Below are positions 1 to 10,552 of a stretch of 64,000 nt of DNA, piece after piece (positions within the stretch are counted from its first letter, which is position 1; every line of letters begins with the position of its first letter). The stretch is from contig CM046454.1 of assembly GCA_025506515.1 (NCBI GenBank), forward strand, positions 30,616,465 through 30,680,464. Reading direction: 5' to 3'. The notes under the pieces are model-generated. The model worked only from the letters and a program-made list of their open reading frames with translations. It made no database searches and was not told where the DNA came from. This DNA comes from Flaveria trinervia. Its lineage: Eukaryota; Streptophyta; Magnoliopsida; Asterales; Asteraceae. Made by a program: the position numbers and the translations under genes.

Positions 1-788
1 AAGTTATCATCACTAAACACAATCACTGATTTATCCAACATCGGCTAACACACTCGATTCATCAAGTCCATAAAAGCAGCTGGCGCATTGGTCAAACCAA
101 AAGACATAACGAGAAACTTGTAGTGTCCATAACACGTGCAAAAAGTTGTTTTAGGAATATCCTGCTTCTTCACTTTCAACTGATGATAACCAGATTGAAC
201 ATCTATCCTCGAGAACCAACTAGCACCTTGGATTTGATCAAAAAAGTTATCAATCCTTGGTAATGGATACCGATTCTTCACCATTAACTTGTTCAACTCC
301 CGATAGTCAATACACATCCTCATACTACCGTCCTTCTTCTTCACGAATAAGATCGGAGCACCCCAGGAGAGGTACTCAGTCGAATGAACCCCTTATCAAG
401 CAACTCTGTAATTGCTCCATCAGTTCCTTCATCTCGGTCGGAGCCAACCGATACGGTGCCTTAGTACAGGTTGGGCATCTGGTATCAAGTCAATCTGAAA
501 TTCAATCTCACGGTCCAGTGACACACCTGGTAAATCTTCTGGAAACATGTCCAGAAAGTCACACACAACTGGTACATCAGATAGTTGTGGTGTTGGCGTA
601 TCCACATCCTTTTCGTAGGACAAGTAGGCACTACATCCACACCTCATGCACTTTCCTGCCATTGCCATTGAAATAACTTTCGGAATCATCATGACTCGAT
701 CATCATAAACTATCACCGAGCTCTCGTTAGGTGCTGTCAACTGAATCATCTTCTTACGACACACAATGTTCACCTCGCAGTCCGCCAA
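1..788 (-). pseudogene. GYP: Ty3/gypsy reverse transcriptase, 5' part, broken
   Basis: Read on the minus strand, this is the N-terminal half of a Ty3/gypsy reverse transcriptase, which copies element RNA into cDNA. The stretch at 344-45 has the family motifs KKKDGSMRMCIDYRELN, PLPRID, FSRIDVQSGYHQ and MSFGLTNAPAAF. Just before the window edge the catalytic region reads VFSDD where VFIDD is usual, so the Asp pair remains but a neighbour has changed. An in-frame TAG follows MNRVC. At 788-429 the linker from protease to RT (DMFPEDLPG) is in another frame. The rest of pol lies outside the window to the left. The stops and frameshifts show it is dead. Confidence 0.9.
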
Positions 789-1124
789 CTAATCCATTCC
801 TAGGACTACATTGAAACCGCCTAAGGTCATCAGGAATGGTCTATCAGGAAACTTACGACCTTATAATTCGATGTCATAGCCTTCTATTATCTCAGAAATC
901 CTAGTAGACTTACCTATGGAAGTTTCTACATCAAAGGGCTCACCAATACTTGTACCCCTAATGGGCAACTTAGCACAAAAGGCAGCAGAAATGGAACTCC
1001 CACTAGCACCGGAATCAAATAACATAGATGCAAGAGTTTGGTTTACTAGAAACATACTTGACACCACATCGGCGTTCATCCTAGCCTCCTCCCAAATCAT
1101 CATGAAAGCTCGGGCGCTTGCCTT
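789..1124 (-). pseudogene. GYP: retroviral-type aspartic protease remnant
   Basis: The minus-strand frame at 1103-861 carries LFDSGASGSSIS, the D-S-G-A active-site loop of Ty3/gypsy aspartic proteases that cut the Gag-Pol polyprotein. It lies between the zinc knuckles (higher coordinates) and the RT (lower coordinates), which is the gypsy order. The methionine starting this stretch is internal to the polyprotein, not a true start. The frame breaks near 860 before the RT linker, so this is part of a decayed pol. Confidence 0.85.
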
Positions 1125-2370
1125 CTACCCTTCAGTCCCAACAATCTTTTTAGCACCAGAACTCTTACCCCTCGGCTTCTTGCAGTCCATGCTCATGTGA
1201 CCCTCTCCACCACAATGGAAACATCTGGGCACATGACAATCCTTTGCTATATGCCCCGTCCTCCCACACTTGAAGCATAAATTCAATCCCAACCTACATC
1301 CTCTGATATGCTCCTTTCCACATTTGCCACATCTCTTCGACCCCGCACCAGATGTGACCACACGATGGTCATCCACCCGTGCACTCTTGTTGCTCATTGA
1401 GGCACCACCCCGACCAAACATCTTCCCATTCCAATTCTGGTCACCCCACCTTTCTTACTCATCTCAGCCACCACCAGTTCCCGGTCATCATATAGCCTCC
1501 CCGCCAGGTCAAGCGCCGACCTGAACGTGCTTGGTCGGGCGACGATCATGTGCCTGCGGATGTCTGCCAGCAAGCCCTGGATGTACCTTTTAATCTTTTG
1601 TGACAGCAGCGTCATCTGATCCAGCACCATCCGTGCCATCTCATTAAACTTAGTAGTGTATTACTGATGTGTCATTGTTCGTGCCTCCAGCTACAGGAAC
1701 TCCCTTTCCACCTTATCCATCTCTCTACGAGGACATAGCTCCTCAATTACCAGCTTCTTGAACTCAGACCACCTCATTCTCCTAATTTCCCGACTACCCT
1801 CGGCTTCGACAATATTGTCCCACCAACACAGAGCCGAGTCCATAAATGAGTGGGCAACAAACTTCACCTTTTGGTCCTCTCAGCACTCGCTGATATCTAG
1901 TACAACCTCCATTTCCCTCACCCACCGGTGAGCAGCAGTAGCAGTACCGTTACCATAAAAAATAGAGCCTGGATCTTTGAAATGCCGATAGTTACAGCCT
2001 CATGCCACCTCCGGCACAGGCTCTTCTTCCTCTTCTTCATCTTTGGAGAAACCGTCTCAGTCTCCGGTCGCTCCCATCCTCCCGCGGACCTATTCCTCTC
2101 CCTTCTCTATCCTTCCCTCATGGCCTTTATCACTTCGGTCACCACATATGGTAGGATCATATGCATGACCTGATGCACTTCCTCAACAATAACCTCCTTC
2201 ACTAAGGCTCTTAAGTTAGCACTCTCATCCCCGGCCTCCGGACGAGGGGTCTCTGGCTCTTCGCGAACCACCTCTTCGGCTCTAGACCTTCCTCTTGTGA
2301 CCCGTGGTTCAGCACCATGTCCACCATGACCTCCACCACGGGAAGCCTTAGAAGATCTACCGCCAACCAT
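1125..2370 (-). pseudogene. GYP: Ty3/gypsy gag with CCHC zinc knuckles, frameshifted
   Basis: This is the Gag capsid and nucleocapsid region of GYP. The likely start is the ATG at 2370 (MVGGRSSKASRGGG), the first methionine after the primer-site leader. The N-terminal part is basic and Gly/Arg-rich, then Glu-rich. The capsid-like part near 1640-1400 includes MARMVLDQMTLLSQKI. Near 1345-1195 are the knuckles CFKCGRTGHIAKDC and CFHCGGEGHMSMDC (CX2CX4HX4C, RNA packaging) and a less regular cysteine cluster before them. Several frameshifts and stops between 2107 and 1640 separate the capsid from the N-terminus, so no Gag protein can be made. Confidence 0.87.
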
Positions 2371-2705
2371 CCTCTTAGCATGCTATAAGATCCAAACACC
2401 AACATGTTCATTCAAGGTAATAGCTTAGTTTATGTCAAGTATAGTAAGTCCATAATTACAGTGGCCAGTTGTGATTAGCCACTTACTTTACTCTTCATAC
2501 CCCAAGCAGTTCCTATCCTGACTACAACAATATCTAAATCTACTAACAACACATAAACCACATAACATGCGCACGTAATACTGGTTAACATTAAGAAAAT
2601 ACCTGATGACACGTAGTTACTCGGACTGACATCCCTTCCCTTTCATCCTATTTTCAGTTTAAGTTTAGGTTTCTTTTGAAAATTTACCCATTTCACTTAA
2701 ACTTT
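2371..2705 (-). other. GYP: untranslated leader between primer site and gag
   Basis: This is the 5' leader of the gypsy element, running on the minus strand from the primer-binding site to the first gag ATG. It is AT-rich and I see no ORF or repeat worth naming. Packaging signals would be expected here in a live element, but none can be recognised by eye. Confidence 0.6.
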
Positions 2706-2717
2706 GCTCTGATACCA
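2706..2717 (-). promoter_or_regulatory. GYP: primer-binding site, tRNA-iMet type
   Basis: The minus strand reads TGGTATCAGAGC, the complement of the 3' end of plant initiator tRNA-Met. Three bases separate it from the LTR end (TTACA) at 2721. It fixes the strand of GYP as minus and marks the LTR at 2721 and above as its 5' LTR. Confidence 0.93.
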
Positions 2718-2720
2718 ACT

Positions 2721-3574
2721 TGTAAGGCCTCGATCCCGAGACGCTCACAGTTGGACAATCATCACACATAAAGCATAAAATATACATTTACATCTATGGA
2801 AAACATCACAGCAGAATAGTATAAAACCATTTCATATATTAATGTCTGCTTTTGCAAAATAATACATCATTGTTAATAGTTACAAACCATTATCATTTGC
2901 ATTACATCACAAAAATATCATAATTGTACAAATGGATTTCATCCCAAAAATCCCGAGTAGCTACCTCGTGCCATCCTCAGCAATAATCACCTGCCAACTG
3001 GAAAATACATAAAAGTCAACGTTGCTGAGTGTGTTCTAGTTTTATAATTAAAATACTTTACTTTCCATTTAAAACCATTCTTTACTTCCATGTGTGCTCA
3101 TACTTCATTGTACAAATAGGTAATCTTATTATTATCTTCATCATCGTTCATCGCACGTTACTTGTTATCATTTATTATCATCATTCATTCCTTTTCTTTC
3201 ATATCGTCATTCCATACATACATCATTAATCTTTACTTTCATTCAGACCAATGCCATGTGCTTCACCCCACCATCATGCATACAGCGGGTACTGGGCCGA
3301 AGTCTATAATAGACTCCAATACATTGTGCCGGTGGCCTGACCACAGTACCGGGGTAAGCGGCAAGGATCCCATACGTGTGGTCAATCGCATGGATTAGAC
3401 CCCAGTGTGCATCCTTTCGGGGTAGCTAATCCACACACAGTTGAGCTAACACCCTTCATTGGGTGTGAACCTCCATACATTGCTTGCAAGACTTTTCTTA
3501 CATTCGTTCGTTCATTAATGCATGAATTCATCTTCTTTACGTTCTTCTTAACATTATCATTAACTTCCGCTTTA
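2721..3574 (-). repeat. GYP: 5' LTR, primer-site-proximal part
   Basis: The plus strand begins TGTAAGGCC next to the primer site, so this is the 3' end of the minus-strand 5' LTR. The LTR is cut at 3574 by element A and resumes at 47987, ending GGCGTTACA at 49282. The ends TGTAA and TTACA form the expected short inverted repeat. Together the parts give an LTR of about 2.15 kb. The base-rich segment at 3280-3480 (GGTGGCCTGACC, GTACCGGGG) contrasts with its AT-rich surroundings and may belong to the transcribed part of the LTR. Confidence 0.88.
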
Positions 3575-4316
3575 TGTTGCACCCTGAAAGGATCATACAT
3601 GCCAATTCAATGGGTGAGTTGATGGTTGCTTTGCTAGAATTCCATAAGTCCAAGAAGAATGTGGATGAAGATCGTGCAAAAGAAAAACCAAGTATGGTCT
3701 TCCGCATTTGTCAATGCGGAAGACATAAAACAAATACGGACAAGTATTTGTTCTTCCGCATTGACAAATGGTGAAGACCAATTAGTAATGCGGACAAGAC
3801 TTTGTTCATCCGCATTCGCCAATGTGGATGACCAGACAAATGCGCAGAAGTATTTGTTCATCCACATTAACCAATGCGGATGACCAACATACTAATGCGG
3901 ATGATCAAGTGAAGAAATGCTGATCAAGTCAACTCATCTGCATTTGTCAATGCAGATGAACAAGCAGAGATGCGGATCAAGACTTAGACTAGTTCTAATG
4001 TAATATAATAGGTTAGGGTTAGTTTAGTCGTTTTGTAAAGGCATCTTGTCTGCCTATAAATAGAATAGATAACCTCGTACATGAGGTGACAAAATTTAGA
4101 CAATCAGAATATTTGTATTCTCTAGGTGCATTATTACATTTCTTGCTAACCCTAGCAATATTTGTAATCAATCACCTTTATTAATATATACAAAAGCATT
4201 TATGAGTATTTCTTCTGCATTGAATGTTTCTTCATTGTTTGATTACACCATTCAATCATTAACTCAGTCACTATATTCGATCCTTAGTGAGAATCTCAAT
4301 CTCACTAACCCAGTCA
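3575..4316 (+). repeat. Element A: 5' LTR (742 bp)
   Basis: Begins TGTTGCACCCTGAAAGG and ends CCCAGTCA, followed two bases later by the primer-binding site. It matches the 3' LTR at 47243-47981. U3 holds an array of CCGCATT/AATGCGG words (about 3695-3980), including a perfect hairpin at 3698-3724 (GTCTTCCGCATT pairing with AATGCGGAAGAC). A TATA box at 4055-4062 follows. The array lies upstream of the TATA box, where promoter-binding sites would be expected. Confidence 0.94.
4055..4062 (+). promoter_or_regulatory. Element A: LTR TATA box
   Basis: TATAAATA inside the 5' LTR, about 480 bp from its start, downstream of the word array. The same site occurs at 47720-47727 in the 3' LTR and, inverted, near 39828-39835 in the A' LTR. 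It is the likely core promoter for element RNA. Confidence 0.75.
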
Positions 4317-4318
4317 AT

Positions 4319-4330
4319 TGGTATCAGAGC
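4319..4330 (+). promoter_or_regulatory. Element A: primer-binding site, tRNA-iMet type
   Basis: TGGTATCAGAGC two bases after the end of the 5' LTR; it would prime minus-strand cDNA synthesis from initiator tRNA-Met. It sets the element on the plus strand. Confidence 0.95.
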
Positions 4331-4660
4331 TTTGGCTCTCGGTTCTTGTTTAGATCAACCCAAGACCTAAATAGAATTCGATTGATATGGTGATTGAGTT
4401 GCTAATAGAGTATTCCATCATCTCTAATTAGTAAACAACAGAAAATACTCCTGTCAGCAAGTTCTTACCGAAACATTCACATAAACCAGTTACCACTCAA
4501 GCGATTTCTGTCAAGAACTTAGCTGAAACCAACAACATGAAACTCACTAAAGTAACAGATATGATTCTGAAATCTGTTGGACTATTTAGACAAGTTGGAC
4601 TAATCAATCTTAAAATTCATCTAATCGGTAATTAAAACAAGTCAAAAACTACCTGTTAAA
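4331..4660 (+). other. Element A: untranslated leader
   Basis: This stretch runs from the primer site to the first gag ATG at 4661. It is AT-rich and I found no long ORF, word array or clear repeat in it. Confidence 0.6.
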
Positions 4661-5285
4661 ATGGATTCTTACAGTTTCTCAGAACTTGGTCATACACCTA
4701 AACCTCCTATGCTTAAACACAAATTTGAGTTTAAATAGTGGAAAACTAGGTTTAGGAATTACATCATAGGTGTAGATACTGATTTCTAGATCTCAATATG
4801 CAAGGGGCCACACATCCCTGTCACTTTCTCTGCAGATCAAGCTGCAATTTACAAAACTGCAAGGATACCCATTGAAGATCTAACTCTTGATGATGAAGAT
4901 TATAAGAAAATCAAGATTAAACCTTACTCTATCCTAACTCAAGCACTCAAGATGGATGTGTTGAAAAGATTGGAGAAGTATGGTACTGTTATATGTGAAG
5001 GAAGAAGTGAAGTAGCAGAATTAACAAGGATAAGCTTGTTAATAAGTATGAAACATTTCATCACACCAAGAGGGAGTCCATATCCAAACAACTGCACAGA
5101 TTGTACAGTTGGTAAATTACTTAGATATCATAGGAGTCACTTATAAGATAAAGAAATTAAACAAGAAAATGCCACACAACCTCCCTGAAAGCTGGAAACA
5201 AAATGTAAAAATGCTGAAAAAATACTCTTGATCTCGAGAGTACTACTTTGGATAACATGATAGCCAAAATAGAAGCATTGGAACT
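4661..5285 (+). pseudogene. Element A: copia Gag, N-terminal part, broken
   Basis: The frame starting ATG at 4661 has the plant copia Gag layout: a proline-flanked lead (KPPML) followed by K/R-F-x-x-W-x-x-x-F/Y. Here that tryptophan-bearing core is partly interrupted by an in-frame TAG. Further on are KGPHIPV and the TFHHTKRESI region of the UBN2-type Gag domain, after a frameshift near 5020. Gag forms the virus-like particle. The frame is cut at 5285 by a foreign LTR-like segment and a stretch of another family's ORF, and resumes after about 5922. Confidence 0.8.
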
Positions 5286-5631
5286 TGTTGGGATTCAATA
5301 ATGGCATAAATGAAGCTTAACAAATCATAATTACATCCAACTAAAGATCTCATTGTACAAGTTTAGAGCCAAGTAGATTACAACAAAACAAGACAATTCA
5401 ACATGAGAAAGTCAACATCAAGACAATTAGAAAGTCAAATTAGGCCATGTTGTAATATTAGTATAAATAGACCCAGTAGTGCATTTATGCAAGTGCGGCT
5501 TTTGTGTGTGTGTTTCTCATGGTGTAAATCACCATCCAAGGAGAAATCCTCTCCTATGGGTGGGTGTGATTTCATCAGCCATCTATGATTCTCATTGTAA
5601 CTTGTTATCAACATCAATGAAATCATAACAT
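5286..5631 (+). repeat. LTR-like segment inside A gag, family not recognised
   Basis: The segment begins TGTTGGGATTC and ends AATCATAACA (TG...CA), has a TATA box TATAAATA at 5462-5469, and ends in a T-rich U5-like tail (GTAACTTGTTATCAACATC). It interrupts the Gag frame of A. No primer site follows it and I could not find a flanking 5-bp duplication, so it may be one end of a deleted element rather than a clean solo LTR. No second copy is in the window. Confidence 0.55.
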
Positions 5632-5647
5632 TATTATTATCCATCTC

Positions 5648-5922
5648 CATGCTTCTAAATGCCTTGAACACCTCTGAATCTGACATAGTAACTTCATCTC
5701 CATAATCGTCTTCTAGTCTCAAAATCCTCGAAACAATCTCAGCAATAATGGTCACTTCGTGATCTAGGACTTTAGCAGTAATTCTTTGTGAATTTCCTCG
5801 TGTATCGTACTCTGCAGATCTCCAGAAATCTTTGATATGAAGATCGTAAATGGTGGTTGAATGAGATATGGCATAAGCTATGGGTGATCTGTGCAGCCAT
5901 CAATCAAAAGTCTGACTTTTCA
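5648..5922 (-). pseudogene. Displaced fragment of a B-type accessory ORF
   Basis: This 275-bp stretch is a near copy of 9114-9380 in the accessory ORF of element B, on the same strand, but lies inside the gag of A. On the minus strand it encodes part of the conserved N-terminal domain, with I-Y-x-x-x-I-K-x-F-W-type residues and then HEVTIIAEIVSRILRLEDDYG. The copy at 9114 has lost single bases at several places, whereas this copy keeps the frame better. How it came here is unclear; it directly follows an LTR-like segment, so a chimeric element is likely. Confidence 0.8.
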
Positions 5923-6173
5923 AAACCCAAAATAGACTTTGAAAATAAAAAAAATGATTTAAATTTCTTCAAAAGAACAGAGATAAAAGGTTTTACTACT
6001 CATCTGACTCTTCTGTTGATGTTGATGAGAAGACTCCAGCAAGATATCATAAGCAATCTCCCAGATCTCCTCTAAATAGATCACAATTTAGAGGAAAGTA
6101 TCAAGAAGTCACCATAATAGATAGAAACAGGAAACCCAAGACCACCATGGCTTGGGTTCCACATTCTAACTAG
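5923..6173 (+). pseudogene. Element A: Gag C-terminal remnant
   Basis: After the foreign segment the plus strand again reads like the basic C-terminal region of copia Gag: a Lys/Phe-rich start (SKPKIDFENKK), an acidic-then-basic stretch with SPRSPLNRSQFRG, and MAWVPHSN before a TAG near 6171. No intact CCHC knuckle is visible, so it was probably lost with the deletion or insertion upstream. It leads directly into the protease region. Confidence 0.65.
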
Positions 6174-6189
6174 TTCTTTTATGCTTGTA

Positions 6190-6348
6190 GGGTCATTCAT
6201 ATAAGTCCAAAAACTTATGGTATGTGGACAGTGGATGCTCCCTAAACATTACTAGAGATCGTTCCCTCCTTCATGACTTCAAGCACTTACAAGGAACTAC
6301 GGTAGCATTTGGTGGAGATTCACAAGGTGGTAGAATTACATGTGAAGG
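6190..6348 (+). pseudogene. Element A: aspartic protease start, split by element B
   Basis: The frame near 6219 reads WYVDSGCS, the D-S-G active site of copia proteases, followed by the HDF and FGGDSQGG stretch. Element B inserts at 6349. The same frame resumes at 33514-33519 on the other side after allowing for the target duplication (GAAGG at 6344-6348, AAAGG at 33514-33518). The rejoined frame leads into the NLLSVSQ motif typical of this region. This continuity is the main proof that 6348 and 33514 were once adjacent. Confidence 0.88.
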
Positions 6349-6867
6349 TGTTGATCCATGTGATTGAATTACAGTGCAAATGATATTAAGAATCGTTCAA
6401 TATCCAACAAATATACTAAACAACAATAACAAAGAGGATTGAACACAATGAGAACTCATTCATAACAAGACAATGATCAATGATAATCAATAATAAAGCA
6501 CAAGGATAATTCTATGTATTAACTGCTTTGAAATGGTAAGTTGCAACAATAATAATTGATTAGGGTTTTGCAAGCTTACCTACAATGTCAAGAAACAAAA
6601 CAATATATACCACGTTATAGTTTCGCAGACAGTTTTTCTATAGCAAAACTGCACTGTCGAAACTATAGTTTCGCCAGGCGAAACAGTGGATTCGCTAGGC
6701 AAACAAAACAACAAACTATGAGCGAACTTATAGTTTCACTCATAGTTTTGCTAGACTGCCAAAATACATAAATCTAAGAACTTACAAAAGGAAACTAACA
6801 AAAGACCTATTACAAGTAAAAGTAAACAATCTAAACTAAGGCGAGTCCAACCTATACATGATCTTCA
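6349..6867 (-). repeat. Element B: 3' LTR (519 bp)
   Basis: The plus strand runs from TGTTGATCCATG to TGATCTTCA and matches 32992-33513. It contains the B word AGTTTCGC/GCGAAAC at 6615-6755, with a hairpin GTTTCGCC/AGGCGAAAC near 6669-6685. A minus-strand TATATAT box lies near 6603-6612. The PPT immediately follows at higher coordinates, so this is the 3' LTR. Confidence 0.92.
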
Positions 6868-6868
6868 A

Positions 6869-6880
6869 TACTCCCCCTAG
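6869..6880 (-). promoter_or_regulatory. Element B: 3' polypurine tract
   Basis: The minus strand reads CTAGGGGGAGTA directly before the 3' LTR. It would prime plus-strand cDNA synthesis. The same AGGGGGAGT type of tract ends C, D, H and A' here. Confidence 0.85.
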
Positions 6881-6946
6881 GTTGGAACTCACCATCTTCA
6901 CTCGGCTTGATTAGTCTCTTCAACTCCAGTGACCTTTTGCTTTAGA

Positions 6947-9455
6947 TTAAACTTCAGCATCTCCTGCAACAGCTCCCTCTAAAGCTTCAGCACATGATTC
7001 TTTACGGTTTCCTCCTGCATCACTAGCTCCGTCGGGATGAGCACTAGCCCTCTCAAACTGCTTTACCAAATCTTGAATATCCATGTTAAGGTCATCTTGA
7101 GCCCTTACCCTCTCAGCTAATTTCTTCACCTCTGACCTCACCCCTCTAATCTTGTTGGCTACATTCATAAAAAGACTAGCTTCTTTCTGAGTCTCTTCCC
7201 TAGCCCCAGCCTTTATGTGATTCTCACATAACACCAATAAATCTTTATCATAGAAACTAAACAATTCCATAGGATCAAAAACTTTAAATTCTTTTCCATT
7301 TTCACCCTAATCACAGCTTCCCCAGTGTTATTATCATAAAACCATTTCTCGAAATCCTGTAGCTGTTAGGGAAGGGGATTAGATAATCTCACCCTGTTCA
7401 CAGTCTTTGGCAGCTTAACTCTCAGAACAATTCTTCCCTTTCTTGTTTCCCAGTCCTTGTCTTTCTTTGACCTTCTCCGTTCTGCCTTCATGTAACCAAA
7501 TGATTTGAAGTTTTCATTAATCCCGTTCTGTAATTCTTTCATCAGAAGTGTGGCTCTCTCGCTCAGATGTGCATTCAGAAGTGGTAGAGCTGCCAAACAC
7601 CTAAGATCCCATTTAGGCAAGGACTTAAAAGCCTTCCTCTTATGCAAGTAGCTAATATTATCTCCCCTCCTCTTAATCATGAACATTTTTAGCCCGTGAT
7701 TATAGGCCCAGCTTATAATCTTCTTGTCGGCTCCTGTTTACTCAACCCCCCATATGTTGGAATAGGGGAGTGAGTTCTTCTGGTTCCTTCTCCTTACAAA
7801 CCAGTCGGCTCTATCCATCTCAAACACATCTTCAGCATCCTCCCCTTTCTTTGCCACCTAGATAAAAGGTCGCCTCAACTTCATAGAACTCCGGTTTAGA
7901 ATCATAGTCTATGAGTTGTTCATTTTCAACTTCTTCATCAATCAACCTCTTCCCTTTTTCAACATCTCTTTCCACAGACTTCTCTCTTATTACTTCTTCT
8001 CCAATTAAATCCTTCTCTACATCAAGACCCATCTCAACAAATCCAGCCTCAAAGATTTCTTCTTCATTTTCACTTCTAACATCCTCAGCTCTAGTTTCAC
8101 AATCTCCACATCAGTGGTTGCTGTACCAGATGTGCCCTCTCCTGCCTTGGATGAAGTACCCACATTCAGAAATGGATACTTTGAACTGTCAGTTAGATCA
8201 TCTTACTCAAATTGAGTTAGTTGATCAGGCAGGCCGGCTGCAACTTTCAGATGTGCAATCTCCTCAAATAACTTCTTTAGAAGGCAGTTTTGATCAACAA
8301 GCATCTTCTTCATGCCCTTTATCACCTCATCTTTTTGCTTTTCTCTAATCTCTTGGTTGGTAAGTTTAGTCTTGATCATGCTCAGTTCATTTGCCAAAGA
8401 AGTATTCAGATTGCGAATCATGTCTTCATCAAGGTTTCCTCTTTCCTCCCTTCTTTTAGTGAATCCTTCATGTCTCTGTTTAGTACGCCTCTCAGTTTCT
8501 GCAGTATCAGCTTTCTTCTTCGATCTTCTTTCCTTCTCTACTCTTATTCTTCAGCTTGTTCATTTATATCTTCCTTAAAATCATAATCTTTTTCCTTAGC
8601 ATATCTTTTTCTTTTCTTTGTTGCTTCAGATCACTGTGCCATGGATTCTTCAGCTCTTTTGTTCTCAGATTCATCCACTCGTTTAATATAACAACATCTC
8701 TCTGGAGGGTACATATTTTCCCAAAGATTGGTGATCTTTCCACTAAAATTGTGGCGAATTGCATAACAGTCAGCAAAAATGCGAGGCTTTATTTGTACTA
8801 GCCTCTTTACCTCTCTATTTTGGTACATTTGGTATAAGATCATCAAAAATCATCTGAAGAAAACAAGGATCTAACAGCCATTTGTCCTTCTTCAAGGCCA
8901 TCACGTTCTCAGCCATGCATGCAAATATCAGTTAGGCAATGTTGGCCTTCTCTCCTTGCAACATAACACCATTGCCTTTGCCCAATCAATGTTTAGTCCA
9001 TCTGATCCACTTTACGGTGATCAAGACAATAATAAAAACATGAGCAATAAACCTCCACTCCTTGAACAGAAATGACTTCTTGATCTCTTGCAAGAACCAA
9101 AAGCTAGCCCCTCAATTCCATGCTTCTAAATGCCTTGAACACCTCTGAATCTGACATAGTAACTTCATCTCCATAATCGTCTTCTAGTCTCAAATCCTCG
9201 AAACAATCTCAGCAAAATGGTCACTTCGTGTCTAGGACTTTACATAATTCTTTGTGAATTTCCGTTGTATCGTACTCTGCAGATCTCCAGAAATCTCTGA
9301 TATGAAGATCGTAAATGGTTGGTTGAATGAGTATACATAAGCTATGGGTGATCTGTGCACCATCTAATAAGTCTCTGAACCCCCAACAACATTAGATGTG
9401 TATCATCCAGAATAGCAGTGATATTATTCCGCTCATCGAACTTTACGTTAGCCAT
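6947..9455 (-). pseudogene. Element B: accessory ORF after pol, frame-broken
   Basis: This region between the spacer and the PPT encodes the B version of the extra ORF. The start is the ATG at 9455 (MANVKFDERNNITAIL), which parallels MASMQIKPRHN in C and MVALKFEPKHN in D. An N-terminal domain follows, frameshifted in this copy. The middle is coiled-coil and Glu/Lys-rich (EVIREKSVERDVEKGKR near 7990; NTSLANELSMIKTKL near 8400). A basic cluster KAERRRSKKDKD lies near 7480, and a helical C-terminal part (ANKIRGVRSEVKKLAERV) ends near 6947. Related plant ORFs are sometimes annotated 'synaptobrevin, longin-like'; no vesicle role is implied. Function is unknown. Confidence 0.78.
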
Positions 9456-9629
9456 TTGATCCTGAGAAAGAGACGAGATAAGTTGAATAAGAATTTAAGG
9501 ATTTAAGAAATAAATAAAGGAAAAATTACAATTAAAAAAACAAGTTGCTTGCCGAAAGAATAGTTTTGCAGATAGTTTCGGTTTCGCTAGCTAAAACATA
9601 TCAATTTCACTAACCAAGAAAGATAGTTT
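9456..9629 (-). other. Element B: spacer before accessory ORF, left piece
   Basis: The non-coding spacer of B adjoining its accessory ORF. From 9545 it carries the B word (TAGTTTTGCAGATAGTTTCGG and relatives). The insertion of C cuts it at 9629, and the array continues at 21985. The last five bases, AGTTT, are the target duplication of C. Confidence 0.8.
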
Positions 9630-10516
9630 TGACAGGATCAGTGATCACAGGTTTGATGTAACAGAATATAACGCAGCGGAATACAAACACGAATTAGACA
9701 AATTGTAGCAAGCTAACAATATATGTGAGCATTAAGATCGCATACAGTTATAGGAGAGAAGTATGTATTTCTGATTTCTGGGAATGTTTATAGATGAAGA
9801 ATATTCTAATCGAATCAATCATTCATTCCATTCAATTCCTCATTTCATCCACACATTACAATAGGTTGTCACCTTATATAGAGTGCAACAGTCACTGCTG
9901 TTATCACGGAAAGTGACAACTGGCAGATCCAATACAGAAATAACTAATTCTTAACAAACTACTGAAATGTTCACAACTACTGAGAACATATCAGCAAGTT
10001 AAGTACAAAATAAAACTACTGAAACTACAACGACTGAAGAACAAGCTCTTCAGTCGTTTTACAAAACTACTGACACAAAAATAAAAATACTGATATCACA
10101 ACTACTGAAGAAGTACTCTTCAGCAGTTGTGACAAACTACTGAGGCTTCAGTACTTGATCTTCAGACTTTGACCTTCAGGCGTTTCATCAGCTGATGACT
10201 TCAGTAGATATCATCAGCTGATGTCTTCAGTCTTGTCTTCAGACTTTGTACATCAGTTGTTGATCTTCAGCACTTGTGAACTCTTCAGCTGTTGTTCTTC
10301 AGTACTTTGGTCTTTCAGCTTCAGCACTTGTGTTCTTCAGCTGTTGTACTTCAGCACTTTGGTTCTTCAGCAGTTAAGGTCTTCAGCACTTGATCTTCAG
10401 CTGTTGAAGTCTTCAGCACTTGTCAAACTACTGATGAGGCTTTCAGCAGTTGTTGTGATACCGTGTGGGACTTAGAGGTTTTCTGATCTTGGCTCATTGG
10501 TTCTTTTGGTCCAACA
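9630..10516 (-). repeat. Element C: 3' LTR (887 bp)
   Basis: The plus strand runs from TGACAGGATCAG to TTGGTCCAACA. It holds dense CTTCAG / CTACTGAAG words from about 9960 to 10450, with hairpins such as ACGACTGAAGA/TCTTCAGTCGT near 10030-10057 and ACTACTGAAGA/TCTTCAGCAGT near 10104-10135. The minus-strand TATA box CTATATAAGG is at 9872-9881. The array lies on the U3 side of the TATA box. Confidence 0.95.
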
Positions 10517-10527
10517 AACTCCCCCTG
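10517..10527 (-). promoter_or_regulatory. Element C: 3' polypurine tract
   Basis: The minus strand reads AGGGGGAGTTT immediately before TGTTGGACC, the start of the 3' LTR. It is the expected primer for plus-strand DNA. Confidence 0.88.
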
Positions 10528-10552
10528 AACCAATGCAGCCAAAACCTCTAAC

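Noticed and set aside
3160..3400. Host-gene exon candidate in a GC-richer stretch
   Set aside because: Lies inside the GYP LTR between its verified ends; no domain or splice pattern seen.
5286..5631. Clean solo LTR
   Set aside because: No matching 5-bp duplication on both sides and the right side abuts a displaced accessory fragment.
6947..9455. Vesicle (synaptobrevin/longin) gene suggested by how similar ORFs are sometimes named
   Set aside because: Always placed between pol and the PPT of copia elements, with no SNARE motif or membrane anchor visible.
10221..10475. Ser/Leu/Cys-rich 84-codon plus-strand ORF, repeated at 21701 and 62213
   Set aside because: It is the C-family LTR word array read in one frame; repetition reflects LTR copies, not a gene family.
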